NCBI RefSeq assembly: GCF_000485595.1
Contig: NW_014577084.1
Span: 431,149-495,148 of the forward strand
Origin: Priapulus caudatus
Lineage: Eukaryota > Priapulida > Priapulimorpha > Priapulimorphida > Priapulidae
DNA length: 64,000 bases
Reading direction: 5' to 3'
Position numbers and translations under genes: made by a program
The notes under the pieces: model-generated
The model's database searches: none
Told to the model about the DNA's origin: nothing
The model's input: only the letters and a program-made list of their open reading frames with translations
Shown: piece by piece, positions 48,601 to 58,364 of the stretch
How the letters are laid out: each line of letters starts with the position of its first letter
How positions within the stretch are numbered: the stretch's first letter is position 1

Positions 48601-51600
48601 TTGCTTGCGATCGTTTATGACAGTCACACAAGATTCAGCGACGCCAGAGCGCTCTCTTGCGCACAGCGCACCAATACACTATAGTAATAGAGGCACAGCA
48701 CAGGGCGTTACTGTGGACAGACTAGACAATAGTAGCTGGGCGTCAAGGTAGCTTCACGACGCCCTATCTTACGACTGTCGAACCCACGTGATCTAGCGAA
48801 CCTTTGCCAACGGACATAGCTTACCCATACAATTGTAAAATGTTCCCTGCATTTAAAATGCTGAGAAATTACGCAGGTTACATCGCAGAACTCCCGAACA
48901 CGCGCCGTAGTCACAATAGCTATAATGTAACAAACACGCGTGTGCGAGTGCCTGCCTCCGATATTCCATTTCGAGCCCGCTAAGCTAAAGCCAAGCATAA
49001 AGCGCAGCCGGCTGAAAGGTGCGATATGATATTGGTTTACTGAGCCTATCCTAATTTAACCTATATTTCAAATCTTAATTTAGGGTCAGGGTTAGGGTTA
49101 GGGTAGGGCAGGTGTTAGGGTAGGTAGGGTTCAGGGTTAGGGCACTTTTTCCCGGGTTTTGCCATCATTCTTTTAATCATATCGTAACAATATATTAAAA
49201 TTAGAAGTGCCAGTAAACACGGTACTACTGACTCGCACCTTTCAGCCGGCGTGCGCATAAAGCGCGCGGGCGTCACACACACACAGCTCGTTCATTGTGG
49301 CTAAAAAATCTGAGTAGCAGCCGGTTGGGATTTCCGGAATCTATTAAATGTTAAGAAAAAACCTTAATGTTCAACTGAATGACGGCACTCGGTTCAACTT
49401 TCGACAGCGGAGTGAAAATGCCGAAAATTTCCATCTTCGATGCGAACTGATCGGCCGGGCATTTCATTATTTACGAAAAGTAAACAGGCTGGCGAAAGAC
49501 AGGTAGGTAGATAACTGTTACGCGGTCGTACGGGCGCCCCATTCATGTCCATCCAACGAGAAGGCGGGCTTATTCTGATTACGGAGATGCGAAAGATGCG
49601 ATCTGAGCGAACGCGTAGATCGCAAGTGCGGCCTTACACAGCGTTCCTTTTCGTAAATTTGTTGCAAACTATCGTAGGAAACCGTGTCTCCAACTAGGGC
49701 AGAATGCCCTAGTTTTCTGACCGAAAATTGAAAGATGCTGAGATCGGCGATTTGGGCCCATGGTCCGCCCATATTTAAAAATATCAAAGACTGGTGCCGC
49801 GTAGGCTGTGCTTGGAAGACCAAATGTTGTCAATCCTCGCGCGCCTCGGCGCATCATGGCCGCATTCACGTCTAGTCCCTATCTACCTATTATCCATGGA
49901 AACTTTTCAGAGCGTTTGATTGTGCCCCGTACGTGTGTAGTGACCCATACTTGCCCCTTGAAACACTTGATGGCCGTCCCTTTTCAGCGATATTCATCTA
50001 TCCAGAATCCATCGGCATCAACCCTGTCCACAGCTGTCATCTGCCGGCTGAATGTAATTGCTACGGCTGGTCATAAATAGCATTTACACCTCGTTACACT
50101 TAGCGTACATCAGGTCCCCGGTTTGTTTGATCTACGTAAGCTTAGTGACGGTCATGCAGTACGCAGCGGCTCGCGGGTTTGCTGAAATGCGATGGTTACC
50201 CGTCGTACATTTGCTCTCTAATTTCTTAATGAAGTTTCACATAAGAACATTTACCCGCCACCCAAGTTTAAGTATATTACGGTATTTCATCGTGGATATG
50301 GTCGCAGTAAGTACTAACAGTAGCTGTTCACATACGTTCACCGGCCTTTTAGTTGCATCAGAGGCGGTCCGATCATTGTGAAAGTACAAAAGATGTGTCT
50401 GATTCTACTCCGTCATTCTGCCACAGGTAGCGCACAATAACATAAATGGATATTTTGTGTGATTACAACTCGGAATAATTTTATACTAGTTTTAATGGTA
50501 ACACATAAAAAAGCGGACTTTTATAAGTTAGTCGTTGATATTCCATAAATTTACAATCTGAACATACGATGTAAATTTAGGCAGTTTCTTTCTCTTTTTT
50601 CGATACAAAATTGTATCGATTATATATATATATAGGCCTATATATGTATATATATCTAGGATATAATTTTGTCTAATATTGTATGTAATTTTTTACAATA
50701 TGGCCGCGCTGATGTCATCAAAAGGTTAGAACGAATAAACGAGAACACTATATTATGTAGTGGTAAGAAACATAAAGTAAGCAGAACACCTAGAACCTTA
50801 TTGAAACCTGTGACTGCTTGTGTATACGAAGAGCCCACATATAAAAATGTCGTGATTCCTGTAAAACCCCATCCTTCAACGTCCTAGGGAGATCTTAGGA
50901 GAGAGAGAGAGAGAGAGCAGATTAGCGCGCCCGTCAGGACTGATCGTCTCACAGAGGGGTGGCACCACCAGGGCACACCTGTTCATCAGCTCGTGTTTTC
51001 ACCGGACGTTGGAATGGATCAACGGGAGTAGAACCTTTTAAAGATGAGAATAATTTTTGTTGTATCAGGTTAATGCAGTATTGTTAGCAGTAAACGATAC
51101 TGTGTGTTTACACTCGCACTTTCACGTCTACAAAATTAAGAGCAAACGCGCGTGCATACATAAATTAGACACTGTTACTACTGTTCTCATACCTCCACAT
51201 TGTGTTTCGCAGTCCTCGATCGTATCAAAGCTGTTTTCGTTGCCCTGGCAACCACCATAAATGAACTGTTCACAACTACTTTTCTCGGCATTATAGAAGT
51301 ATTTCCTGAAGAAACCTCGGCAAGGTCCAGTCACGCTCGGCAAACTGCAATATCCTGGTTTCACACTCTTACCCTGGTCTATAAAGAAAGCAAAGACGTC
51401 TCGTCTAGTTTCACTTCCACTGCCAATTGTTACTAAGTTTTGTTATTGGTATAAAGACACATGAAATATATTTCATTTATATATTTAGACATTGATTTCT
51501 CCTGTTCCCATACCTCCACATTGGGTTTCGCAATCCTCGATCGTATCAAAGCTGTTTTCGTTGCCCTGGCAACCACCATAAATGAACTCTTCACATCTAC

Positions 51601-53479
51601 TTCGCTCAGAATTATAGAAATATTTCTTGAAGAAACCTTGGCAAGGTCCAGTCACGCTCGGCAAACTGCAATGTCCTGGTTTCACACTCTTACTCTGATC
51701 TATACAGAAAGCAAAGACGTCTCGGCTAGTTTCACTTCCACTGCCAATTGTTACTAAGTTTTGTTATTGGTATAAAGACACATGAAATATATTGCATTTG
51801 TAAGTTTAGACGAAAATATAAAGCTTAATGGATTGACTGATTCCTCATTGTCAGACTATTACTAGCGTATTTATTCAAAGGAAATCGTGGCAATTTCAGT
51901 AAGAACATTCATGGCCATGTTATATACCTCCATCGACGAGTCTAATCCCCTGCGCTCCTGATCTGGGCTGTCTTAGAGAACAACAGACTGCTGGAGCATC
52001 TGCGCGGTCAGTATTGCAGGTAAATCGAGCAGGACATGGGCTATTCTGAGAACATGTCATGGCGTAGCCTGCATCCCGTGAGTCTTCCAGGGGTGTGGTG
52101 CCCCCCGGGCAGACCTGGGCATCTGCTCTGGTTTTGACTGGCTGTTCGAATGGTCGCTGACCGGGTGCAAATCCTAACAAGTATAAATAATTGGGTTTCG
52201 CAATCCTCGATCGTATCAAAGCTGTTTTCGTTGCCCTGGCAACCACCGTAAGTGAACTGTTCACATCTACTTCTCTCTTCATTATAGAAGTATTTTCTGA
52301 AGAAACCTCGGCAAGGTCCAGCCACGCTCGGCAAACTGCAATGTCCTGGTTTCACATCTTGTCCTTTTATTTCTGCTATTAATGTTAGGACAATAATTCG
52401 TTTTTTTAAAGTTAAAGTTTATAAAATAGCAAGGTGATATACGTTTGTGGAACTATTGTTATTTTTAGCTTATATCGTAATATACCCTAAATAGCAAGTT
52501 CAATATATCTTCTTCCCTGCTGCCCGTATGATTGATAGTAAAGCTATCATAGTGGTCATGTTATCTGCATCGTACATAAGTGAGCCTGTCAGTGTGGATG
52601 ATTACCATCATTACGCAGTGGTTCCCTTTCAATCAGAGGTGGCAATGTCGGTTCCTCGGGGCAGCATACAGCACCGGCATCAGCGATCTCCGTGAAACAC
52701 GTATACTTGGCCGGACATGGTGACTCTGACCAGCACGCTCGGTTCTTGAAGGGATTTTCAGGATCACGTAGTGCTTCTCCTCCTCGGCAGGGATTGAATG
52801 GAGGTGGTATCTCTGCAAAGACATTTGTTGCAAAATTGTTACTAGGTTAAACTGTTACAGACCACGTTATTATAAGTTATATAAACACGTCTTACTATTA
52901 TATGAATCTAATATTCAGTGATCAAACTACAAAATGTTATAACGAAATGTTTACTGATATACATATATAGATACACATACTCTTGTGTTTGCGATCAATT
53001 ATAGTCTTCCGTATTCAAACAAATATTTCTTTTGCCAACATTCGTTTGCCTTTACACTACTTTGCTTTTAGGTTCGTTCAGGGTATTTGACCTCGCTCCT
53101 CCTCTGACCCGCGTACATTCATTTGTTCGTTTGTTCCACAGTTCTTTCATCCATTAAATTTTCGTTCACCTGTCCGCCCATGCGGTCACCGTTTCATATA
53201 CAAATTCAAGTGTAAAAGACATACGATGTAAGATATAAGATCGAATACCAACCTAAACATGCACAGTTAAACGAATACTATTATCTTACCTGACTGTTTG
53301 ATGGCTGGGTAGCACATTCTCGCCACCCTGCATGCTCCTGCTGCTCGACAACATTTCTCACTCTTTCTGCAGTCTGTATCGTCTTTGCATACCTTTACAA
53401 GCGGCTCAGGCAAGGGACAGTCGAAATACACTGACAGGTCTGGGCAAACCAGGGGGTCATCTAGTCTGGCATCCAAGGG
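42252..53479 (-). CDS. Multi-domain WAP/EB/Kunitz/Kazal protein, downstream paralogue (partly misassembled)
   Basis: Order 5' to 3' on the minus strand: WAP 53479-53290, EB 52812-52606, truncated Kunitz 52375-52191, EB 52173-51928, Kunitz 51699-51514, Kunitz 51378-51193, EB fragment 51034-50952, then a problematic interval, then WAP 45173-45009, Kazal stub 44850-44791, two EB 44723-44268, Kazal 44058-43906, EB 43753-43508, Kazal 43135-42980 and two Kunitz with the stop 42676-42252. Internal intact modules are flanked by phase-1 introns on both sides. The family inhibits serine proteases in extracellular fluid or matrix. No signal-peptide exon was found; the first WAP exon opens in phase 0, so at least one 5' exon is missing. 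Whether 45-51 kb is real, duplicated or misjoined cannot be settled here. Confidence 0.65.
42980..43135 (-). CDS. Kazal-domain exon
   Basis: [20 protein letters not shown], then NPCEVRCAMEANP and a final Cys in SCDQ: the six-cysteine Kazal (follistatin-like) pattern. By analogy with ovomucoid the P1 site is Arg in CTREY, suggesting trypsin-like targets. Acceptor GTTCCAG, donor GTGCAC; phase 1-1. Confidence 0.85.
43508..43753 (-). CDS. EB/lustrin-type cysteine-rich exon
   Basis: C-PGGTTPLEDSRDAGYAMT-C...SPCPARFTC-NTDRADAPAVCC: the six-cysteine pattern of lustrin/EB repeats common in invertebrate secreted inhibitor proteins. Almost identical to the exon at 52173-51928, including the flanking intron, which indicates recent duplication or gene conversion. 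Phase 1-1. Confidence 0.8.
43906..44058 (-). CDS. Kazal-domain exon
   Basis: [20 protein letters not shown], then [14 protein letters not shown] and SCDQ. P1 Arg. Preceded by acceptor TTGTAG, followed by donor GTATGA; phase 1-1. Close to the Kazal at 61006-60854 of the neighbouring gene. Confidence 0.85.
44268..44723 (-). CDS. Exon with two EB/lustrin repeats
   Basis: Repeat 1: VCPGGATPLEDPSDEGYAKT with CSQNNPCPSGFTC and PAVCC. Repeat 2: VCPGGNTPLSDQRDPTLART with CSQRNPCPTNYVC and PAVCC. A Ser/Thr-rich linker (PTSTSSISTRVDD) joins them, and a Pro-rich tail ends in PPTFPQ. This exon is the template repeated with errors at about 45895-46405 and 47690-48160. Confidence 0.8.
44791..44850 (-). 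pseudogene. Kazal stub lacking its second half
   Basis: It keeps the acceptor and [15 protein letters not shown], then breaks into the sequence (GTATCGTTTACTGC) that elsewhere lies in the intron next to the Kunitz exon at 51193-51378. The last three cysteines and the donor are gone, so it cannot be a working exon as assembled. Confidence 0.7.
45009..45173 (-). CDS. WAP (four-disulfide core) exon
   Basis: ICPDLTNLFFCPVDNPIRC, then ASCSQGQLCCNAPGACRVPK and a final MC: eight cysteines spaced as in WAP domains, found in small secreted protease inhibitors. Acceptor GTTGCAG, donor GTTAGT; phase 1-1. Confidence 0.8.
45250..45769. other. Intron/spacer unit with AGAGAGCGAACG phrases
   Basis: No exon. 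Sequence such as GAGAGAGCGAACGTAAAGG (45590) recurs, with indels, at about 47350-47380, showing that the duplicated unit includes this intron. Confidence 0.5.
45770..48640 (-). repeat. Error-laden copies of the EB/Kazal/WAP block
   Basis: Repeats of 44.1-45.8 kb: EB pair at about 46405-45895, Kazal stub about 46550-46475, WAP about 46905-46720, EB pair again about 48160-47690, and a Kunitz copy at about 48480-48310. Each carries single-base insertions every 10-30 bases, in introns as well as exons, breaking every frame. A single N at 48487 is followed by an inverted EB scrap at about 48488-48600. This looks like unpolished long-read sequence or a misjoin, not natural decay. Confidence 0.75.
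48641..50951. other. Unrelated segment between inhibitor modules; no gene
   Basis: CpG-rich in places (48700-49700), with a MITE at 49006-49254, an ATATAT run at 50620-50655 and AGAGAGAGAG at about 50900. No WAP/EB/Kazal/Kunitz homology and no convincing exon, although 49600-49870 is open on the minus strand without domain similarity. It may be an insertion or foreign to this place in the assembly. Confidence 0.45.
49006..49254. mobile_element. 249-bp MITE, 11-bp target duplication, TTAGGG core
   Basis: Ends GCCGGCTGAAAGGTGCGA (49007) and TCGCACCTTTCAGCCGGC (to 49250). GCATAAAGCGC occurs on both flanks (48995-49005, 49255-49265). Interior 49080-49142 is an irregular TTAGGG array. The long target duplication differs from the TTA- and TTAA-flanked elements in this window. 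Confidence 0.75.
50952..51034 (-). pseudogene. Fragment of an EB exon
   Basis: Start of an EB exon (STPVDPFQRPVKTRADEQVC PGG split as in 44723-44640), with its acceptor and upstream intron, cut off at 50952. Nearly identical to the 5' part of the 44723-44268 exon, so the two places may be one locus split by an assembly join. Confidence 0.7.
51193..51378 (-). CDS. Kunitz exon (P1 Arg)
   Basis: VKPGYCSLPSVTGPCRGFF, then YNAEKSSCEQFIYGGC, QGNENSF and C-ETQC: complete six-cysteine Kunitz/BPTI domain. P1 is Arg after the second cysteine, as in trypsin-like inhibitors. Phase 1-1. Confidence 0.85.
51514..51699 (-). CDS. Kunitz exon (P1 Gln)
   Basis: KPGHCSLPSVTGPCQGFFKK, YNSERSRCEEFIYGGC and the same C-terminal QGNENSFDTIEDCETQC. 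Very similar to its neighbour at 51193-51378 and embedded in matching intron sequence, so a recent tandem duplicate. P1 changed to Gln. Phase 1-1. Confidence 0.85.
51928..52173 (-). CDS. EB/lustrin-type exon, duplicate of 43508-43753
   Basis: Encodes almost the same protein as 43753-43508 (VCPGGTTPLEDSRDAGYAMT, SPCPARFTC, APAVCC, LVDGG in place of LVNGG). Identity continues into the acceptor-side intron (TATACTTGTTAG). Confidence 0.8.
52191..52375 (-). pseudogene. Kunitz exon missing last cysteine and donor
   Basis: It starts normally (acceptor TTAATAG; VKPGHCSLPSVAGPCRGFF, P1 Arg) and runs to DCETQ, then jumps directly into the intron next to the EB exon at 52173. The sixth cysteine, donor site and most of the intron are absent, and reading on is out of frame with EB. 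Either a real deletion or a collapsed repeat in the assembly. Confidence 0.7.
52606..52812 (-). CDS. EB/lustrin-type exon, N-terminal type
   Basis: [20 protein letters not shown], then [15 protein letters not shown] and AGAVCC. Paralogue of 63032-62844 in the upstream gene, at the same place after the WAP exon. Donor GTAATC at 52605; phase 1-1. Confidence 0.8.
53290..53479 (-). CDS. WAP exon at the head of the downstream paralogue
   Basis: [47 protein letters not shown] domain. Acceptor TATTCCCAG gives phase 0 while all later modules open in phase 1, so this exon should follow a 5'-terminal exon. The amino acids ILLYSQ just upstream of the acceptor are also conserved in the other copy (ILLHSQ), so the true exon start may be farther 5'. 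Confidence 0.8.
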
Positions 53480-53539
53480 CTGGGAATACAACAGAATATC
53501 TGTAGGAATCTGCGAAACATCACGTTTTTAAATCGATCT

Positions 53540-53635
53540 TCCGAGGCGTGTGGTTAGTGACACTGAGAGGGTCTTAACCCTACCAGGCGGTGTGACTAAC
53601 GTCACTACACACAATAGGGGTAGTGACACAAGATA
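53540..53635. other. Unique-looking spacer
   Basis: Short stretch before the repeat block; nothing recognised. Confidence 0.3.
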
Positions 53636-55068
53636 GTATGTATTATTTTTAATTTTTTACTTTTAATTTTTTATATTTAACGTCTTTTATATTTTGATTT
53701 CTTATTTATTTTTACTGTTTGGATGGGATGGGATGGGATGGCATGCGATGGCATGCGATGGCATGGGATGGGATGGGATGGCATGCGATGGCATGGGATG
53801 GGATGCATGGGATGGGATGGGATGGGATGCGTGCGATGGCATGGCATGGCATGGCATGTCATGGGATGGCATGAGATGGATGCGGTGCGATGGGGATGGG
53901 ATGGGATGGATGGACATGGATGCATAGATGGATGCATGAATGGGATAGATAGTTAGATTTTTAGCTCACCTTGACATCGTCAAGCTGAGCTATTGCCATG
54001 GGTCGTCGTCCTCGTACGTCCGTCCGTCCGTCCGTCAACATTTCGCCTTCGGTCAACGATAACTCAGAAACTGTTTGGCCCACATGTTTGAAATTGGTAT
54101 AGTTGTTACTGCTATGCTCCCATATTAAACGTCCTATTTTGAAGCACGCCAGTCGACGTACTTTCGAGCCATGGCAATTTTTTGGCAAAAATGGGAATTG
54201 CCATTAGTCAGTTCAGGTTCAACGGATTTTGCTCATTTTTGGTATTGAATGAATAAGGGCTAGGGGTTTTATATTTAAAAAAATTATGCAAATTAGGTAA
54301 GGTTTGGCAATTATATAGCATATTATATAGACACAAACAGTCTGTGTGTCACACTCGTCTGGTTCTTTTACAAATATTTCATTGACAATATCTTAATGCA
54401 AAATTGGTATTTCGTCTCACCCTGCCGATAAAACGTCTATATTAGAGTAAAGATTTACAAACATGGCGAACGCAGCATAACTATTTATTTCAACGCAGTG
54501 GCTGGAGGTACGCCAGCCGTCGGTCGTTCAAGCCCTTTTTTGCGTTAGGGTAGCGGTTAGGGTTAGGTTTAGCGTTTAGGTTGTTAGGTTTAGGGTTAGG
54601 GTTGGTTCTTGCCTCATCTAAACTCTCAAATCGTGTATATTTATTTCGTTATTTCAAATCTGGCGCCACCGCCGCCATTCTTGTCTCGTTAAGTATGAAA
54701 GCCAATGGACTGCGCTACCGTAGCCTCGAGACATTAAGATACGGCTGCGTACCCGTAGCCACTGCTTATTTCAAACGCCATCGCTACAAAGCGGGTTATA
54801 GCGCATCTACAGTCACAAATTGTGATTCATTTTGGTTTATAAATTATTATTGCGATATACAGTGGCAATCGTTTCTATAATGTACGCTCGATGGTTGCTT
54901 AATTAAACTGACCTCTTTCTACTCACTCATTTGTGTCCTTTTGTGGTGAGCTACAAGTGTCATTGACACTTTCAATTTTGGGTATTTTCCTTTCAACCAA
55001 GGCGCCGTCACTAACTGACCAGAGTAACGCCACTGATTTCCCCGGGCAACGCCGGGTATCCCGCTAGT
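53636..55068 (+). mobile_element. Helitron-like element with GGGAT minisatellite
   Basis: It starts with an AT-rich ATTTTTTACTTTTA... block, then a GATGGGATGGGATGGCATGC array (53721-53940) and a TTTTTAGCTCACCTTGAC block with CGTCCGTCCGTCC. It ends CGGGCAACGCCGGGTATCCC then GCTAGT. A hairpin followed by CTAGT is the usual Helitron 3' end. A second copy is at 58009-58364. 54540-54602 is a TTAGGG-like array. No helicase; non-autonomous. Confidence 0.55.
53721..53940. repeat. GGGAT/GGCAT pentamer-based minisatellite
   Basis: Units GATGG with G, C or CAT variants; ORFs over it (Met/Gly/Trp/Asp on plus, His/Pro/Ser on minus) are artefacts. Sister array at 58098-58262. Confidence 0.95.
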
Positions 55069-55450
55069 ACATTTATATTTGCTCTCACGAGCAGTTTGAT
55101 ATGAAAATCACATTTCAGCGTTTTGTTTAAGACTTATTATGACATTGTCTTTCCGAATTTTCTTTATGGTGCAGCATAGGAAAAAATGTGCGTTTGCTCG
55201 TGGTTAGTATCTGCCAAACGGAATATAGTTGGGATATGTATTAGTTGGTTGACATTATACGTTCAACGTTATCACCACGTATTTGCGATTAGGTTGACGT
55301 GGAATATGTCTTCACCAATGTTTCACGAGGCGTCTAATCTTACCGGATTTCTTTATACACGAGTCTGTGTTTGCACATTTCCAGTATCTCTCAAGCGAAA
55401 TATTTGTGGTTGACATTATTCATGTAAAGTTGTCAACATATACTAAGTTG

Positions 55451-56552
55451 TTATCCCCGAACGCAGTTCGGGGGGTGATACTATGGGTTTGACATCTCGC
55501 GCCCGCCCCACCGCCGCCGCACGAGATTTCCTTGTGAGCGCTCTGCCGGCCTGCAGTTCTTCTCGGATCATCTTCAAATTTCGCCATGAAGGGCGTTGAG
55601 CTTGTAAAGCGAAACCGCCAATCGTCTTTGGTGTGGGCGGAGTCATCGGCCATGCGCCGTAACAACATTTTTTTTGTCCCCACAATATTCTAGAACGCTG
55701 TAACTTCTGAAAAGTTTGTTAACCGATTGCTCATGAAATTTGGCACACAGGAACCAATCACTATACACTTACTATATATATATAATATTATAATATATAT
55801 AGATATATAGGACATATTATATCGGCCCTGTTGTGCCCAAATTCCATTGACAATCGGTTAAAAACAGCACCAAGGTTACAGCGCTTCTACAAAATATTTC
55901 CACAAAAATGTGTCGTTATATGCAACGATGACTCGCCCCACACCAAAAACGGCATTGGGCGTCTTTGCTTTAGCGCGAGAGAGCGGCACCTTGCCCTAAC
56001 TTGGGCGACGAAGGTGTGCACCAGTACCAAAACCAGCTCACTGCGACCTTCATTTCACCTTTTTTTCTTGACTCGTTGATCATATTTCCCTTCACCTCCT
56101 GTTAACTCTTGTCCCCTAATTCCACCTGAGCGCTACCAAACTTGGTTTTCTATACTTACACATCTTGGGGCAGAGAAGGTGTGCAGAGTTACCAAAACCA
56201 GGTCACTGCGACCTTTATTTCACCTTTGACTATGACCTTGCATCAACTATCCCTTTCGCTCTCTAACTCCGACCCGCTAAGTTGACCTAGCGCGACCCAA
56301 CTTGCTATGCTTACACATCTTGGAAAGAAGGTCTGTCGCATACCAAAACCACCACTGCCCTTGACCTTAGTTTCACCTTGACCGTCGACTTACATTTCCT
56401 CTTCGGCCTCCTAGGGTAACCAGATTCCATATACTTGCACATCTGAGGCAGACCAGTTGTCTAACAAACCTTTGTCTTTGTGACTTATTTAGCTTTACCT
56501 GCCTTCTACGTCCTTACAGAGATATTCCATTCATACTAGATCACGGGGGATA
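55451..56552. mobile_element. Element with TATCCCCG/CGGGGGATA ends and internal tandem repeats
   Basis: TTATCCCCGAACGCAGTTCG at the left faces CACGGGGGATA at the right. Inside, from about 56005, a ~165-bp unit with AAGGTGTGCA...ACCAAAACCA, CACTGCGACCTT, TTTCACCTT and CTTACACATCTTGG recurs about three times with heavy drift. No ORF with a known domain. Confidence 0.5.
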
Positions 56553-56637
56553 CATGTAGTTGGCGACAACAGCTCTAGTTACTAGTAGATTGATATCAAA
56601 AATGTATATCTTACATTTTTCGGGTTAATAAGGCACG

Positions 56638-56752
56638 AAGGGTCGTTGTCGTATAGGGTACTACATATATGTACCCGAGGTAACTATCTGATATGGTTAG
56701 GGTTAGGGTTAGGGTTAGGGACCTTAGGGTACCCTATACGACAACGGCCCCT
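56638..56752. mobile_element. 115-bp MITE with TTAGGG core
   Basis: GTCGTTGTCGTATAGGGTA and TACCCTATACGACAACGGC form 19-bp inverted ends. The core has CTATCTGATATGG, resembling family A, followed by GTTAGGGTTAGGGTTAGG. Confidence 0.8.
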
Positions 56753-56959
56753 TCAGCGTTAATAAGTGTAAAGCATCAATTTGTTCTGAATTTTCCTGTA
56801 CACGGATGTAAATACACACGGTGTTCCCGGATGTGTACCGTTTACCAATAGAAATGTTTGCTTGAAATTACACGTTTTACACAGAGAGCCAATAGTCTCT
56901 AGTAACCTAATATCAAAAATGTCTGTCCCGGTGTTTCACTTTAATAGTTCCAAGATATA

Positions 56960-57095
56960 CCCATATATTGCCTAACCCTATAGGCCTTCATATAGGTATA
57001 ATAGGCTTTCCCTGATGCCCATATATTGCCGAACCCTATAGCCTTCATATAGGTATAATAGGCCTTCCCTGATGCCCATATATTGCCGAACAAGG
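56960..57095. repeat. 57-58-bp tandem repeat, ~2.3 copies
   Basis: CCCATATATTGCC recurs at 56960, 57018 and 57075 with CTTCATATAGGTATAATAGG in each unit. Confidence 0.85.
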
Positions 57096-58008
57096 TCCGG
57101 CCTGCGTAGGACATGCCAAGTATTTCACTAAAAAGTTATAATTTGGGTAAAAAAAAATCCCGTTAAAGTAACGAGTATATAGGCCTATACACGTCTATTT
57201 TAGTGTATCACTTCAGTAATTATAGGGCACGCAATCTTCTAGGGCAGAATATCCGTGTTCCCGCATTTTCAGTGTGTGAAATAAAAATGTTAACAAATGT
57301 AATTTGTTGAAATCACACATTACACACACATTTGAAATAGAAAGCGCATATTATAGATTAGTTTGCTGTAAAACATGACTGTCCAAAATATCAGTTTAAT
57401 AATAAGTAAATGCGTAATTTCCCCAAAGTTCCATATTTGAGCAAATCTTGTTTTTTTCCATATAATGTATCTCGTATGCGAAATATTAGTTGTTTGACAT
57501 TGTATATCTAAAGTGAGAGCACTTACTTTTAAACAGTTTATAATGAAAAATATCTATCCGTGGCTGTAGGCTATGGGAGGTAAAAGTACAGCTACAAACG
57601 TTCTTCATTCATTATGAGGCGAGAAATCAATGGTGATTAATTAATATGATTAGGGAGGCAATCTCAAGGGATAGCTAATCTTCAATTTCGGTGATAAATT
57701 TTAATGCCATCTATATATATAGTTGTTTAGCCGAATTAGTTCGTACTCGCATAACTAGAGAACTCCGCAGCCTAGAGGAAAACTAAAGATATTTTCAGAA
57801 TCAGCACGTCTGGGAGGTGGTTCTGGCTGAAACAAATATTTAAAAAAGTTAAAAATTCATAAAAATCCTATTCATCAATAGATGGCGGTGCGCACAGATT
57901 AACATCACGTACGTGTGAATCCATGGGGTATACAATTAACGGTGCAGTGGCCTGATCGTTAGAACATCCGTCTCCTACACCGGGATTCCGAGAACTTATT
58001 TTCCCCTC
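57096..58008. other. No gene; weak tRNA-like phrase near 57950
   Basis: AT-rich unique-looking sequence. GTGGCCTGATCGTTAGAACA, CCGTCTCCTACACCGGGATT (57947-57987) loosely recalls a tRNA A-box and anticodon arm, but the B-box is poor and no cloverleaf closes. Perhaps a SINE head; not called as a tRNA. Confidence 0.3.
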
Positions 58009-58364
58009 TAGTATTTATTATTTATAATTTTTTACTTTTTATTTTTTATATTTAATGTCTTTTATCTTTTGATTTCTTATTATTTTTTACTGTTTGGGAT
58101 GGGATGGCATGGGATGGATAGGGATGGCATGGGGCATTGGGATGGGATGCGGTGGATGGGATGGCATGGCATGGCAAGGGATGGCATGGCATGGCAAGGG
58201 ATGGCATGAGATAGGATTGGATGGGATGGGATGGGATATGGGATGGATGGATGGATGCATGGATAGATAGATAGATTTTTTTGGTATTTTCCTTTTTGAA
58301 CCAAGCGGTCACCAACTGAGTAACGCCACTGATTTCCTCGGGCAACGCCGGGTATCCCGCTAGT
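58009..58364 (+). mobile_element. Second Helitron-like copy (short form)
   Basis: Same left AT-rich block, GATGGGATGGCATGG array, GATAGATAGATTTTT and the same 3' end GGCAACGCCGGGTATCCC-GCTAGT as at 55068, followed by T. It lacks the roughly 1 kb of middle sequence found in the first copy. Confidence 0.55.

Noticed and set aside
49518-49869. Overlapping minus-strand ORFs in the CpG-rich block
   Set aside because: No recognisable domain or splice-supported extension; left as unassigned spacer.
53961-54188. 75-codon minus-strand ORF in the Helitron-like copy
   Set aside because: Lies over a TTTTAGCTCACC/CGTCCGTCC repeat block that looks non-coding; nothing protein-like is recognised.
57947-57990. 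Possible tRNA gene
   Set aside because: Only loose A-box-like wording; no closing acceptor stem, weak B-box. At most a SINE remnant.
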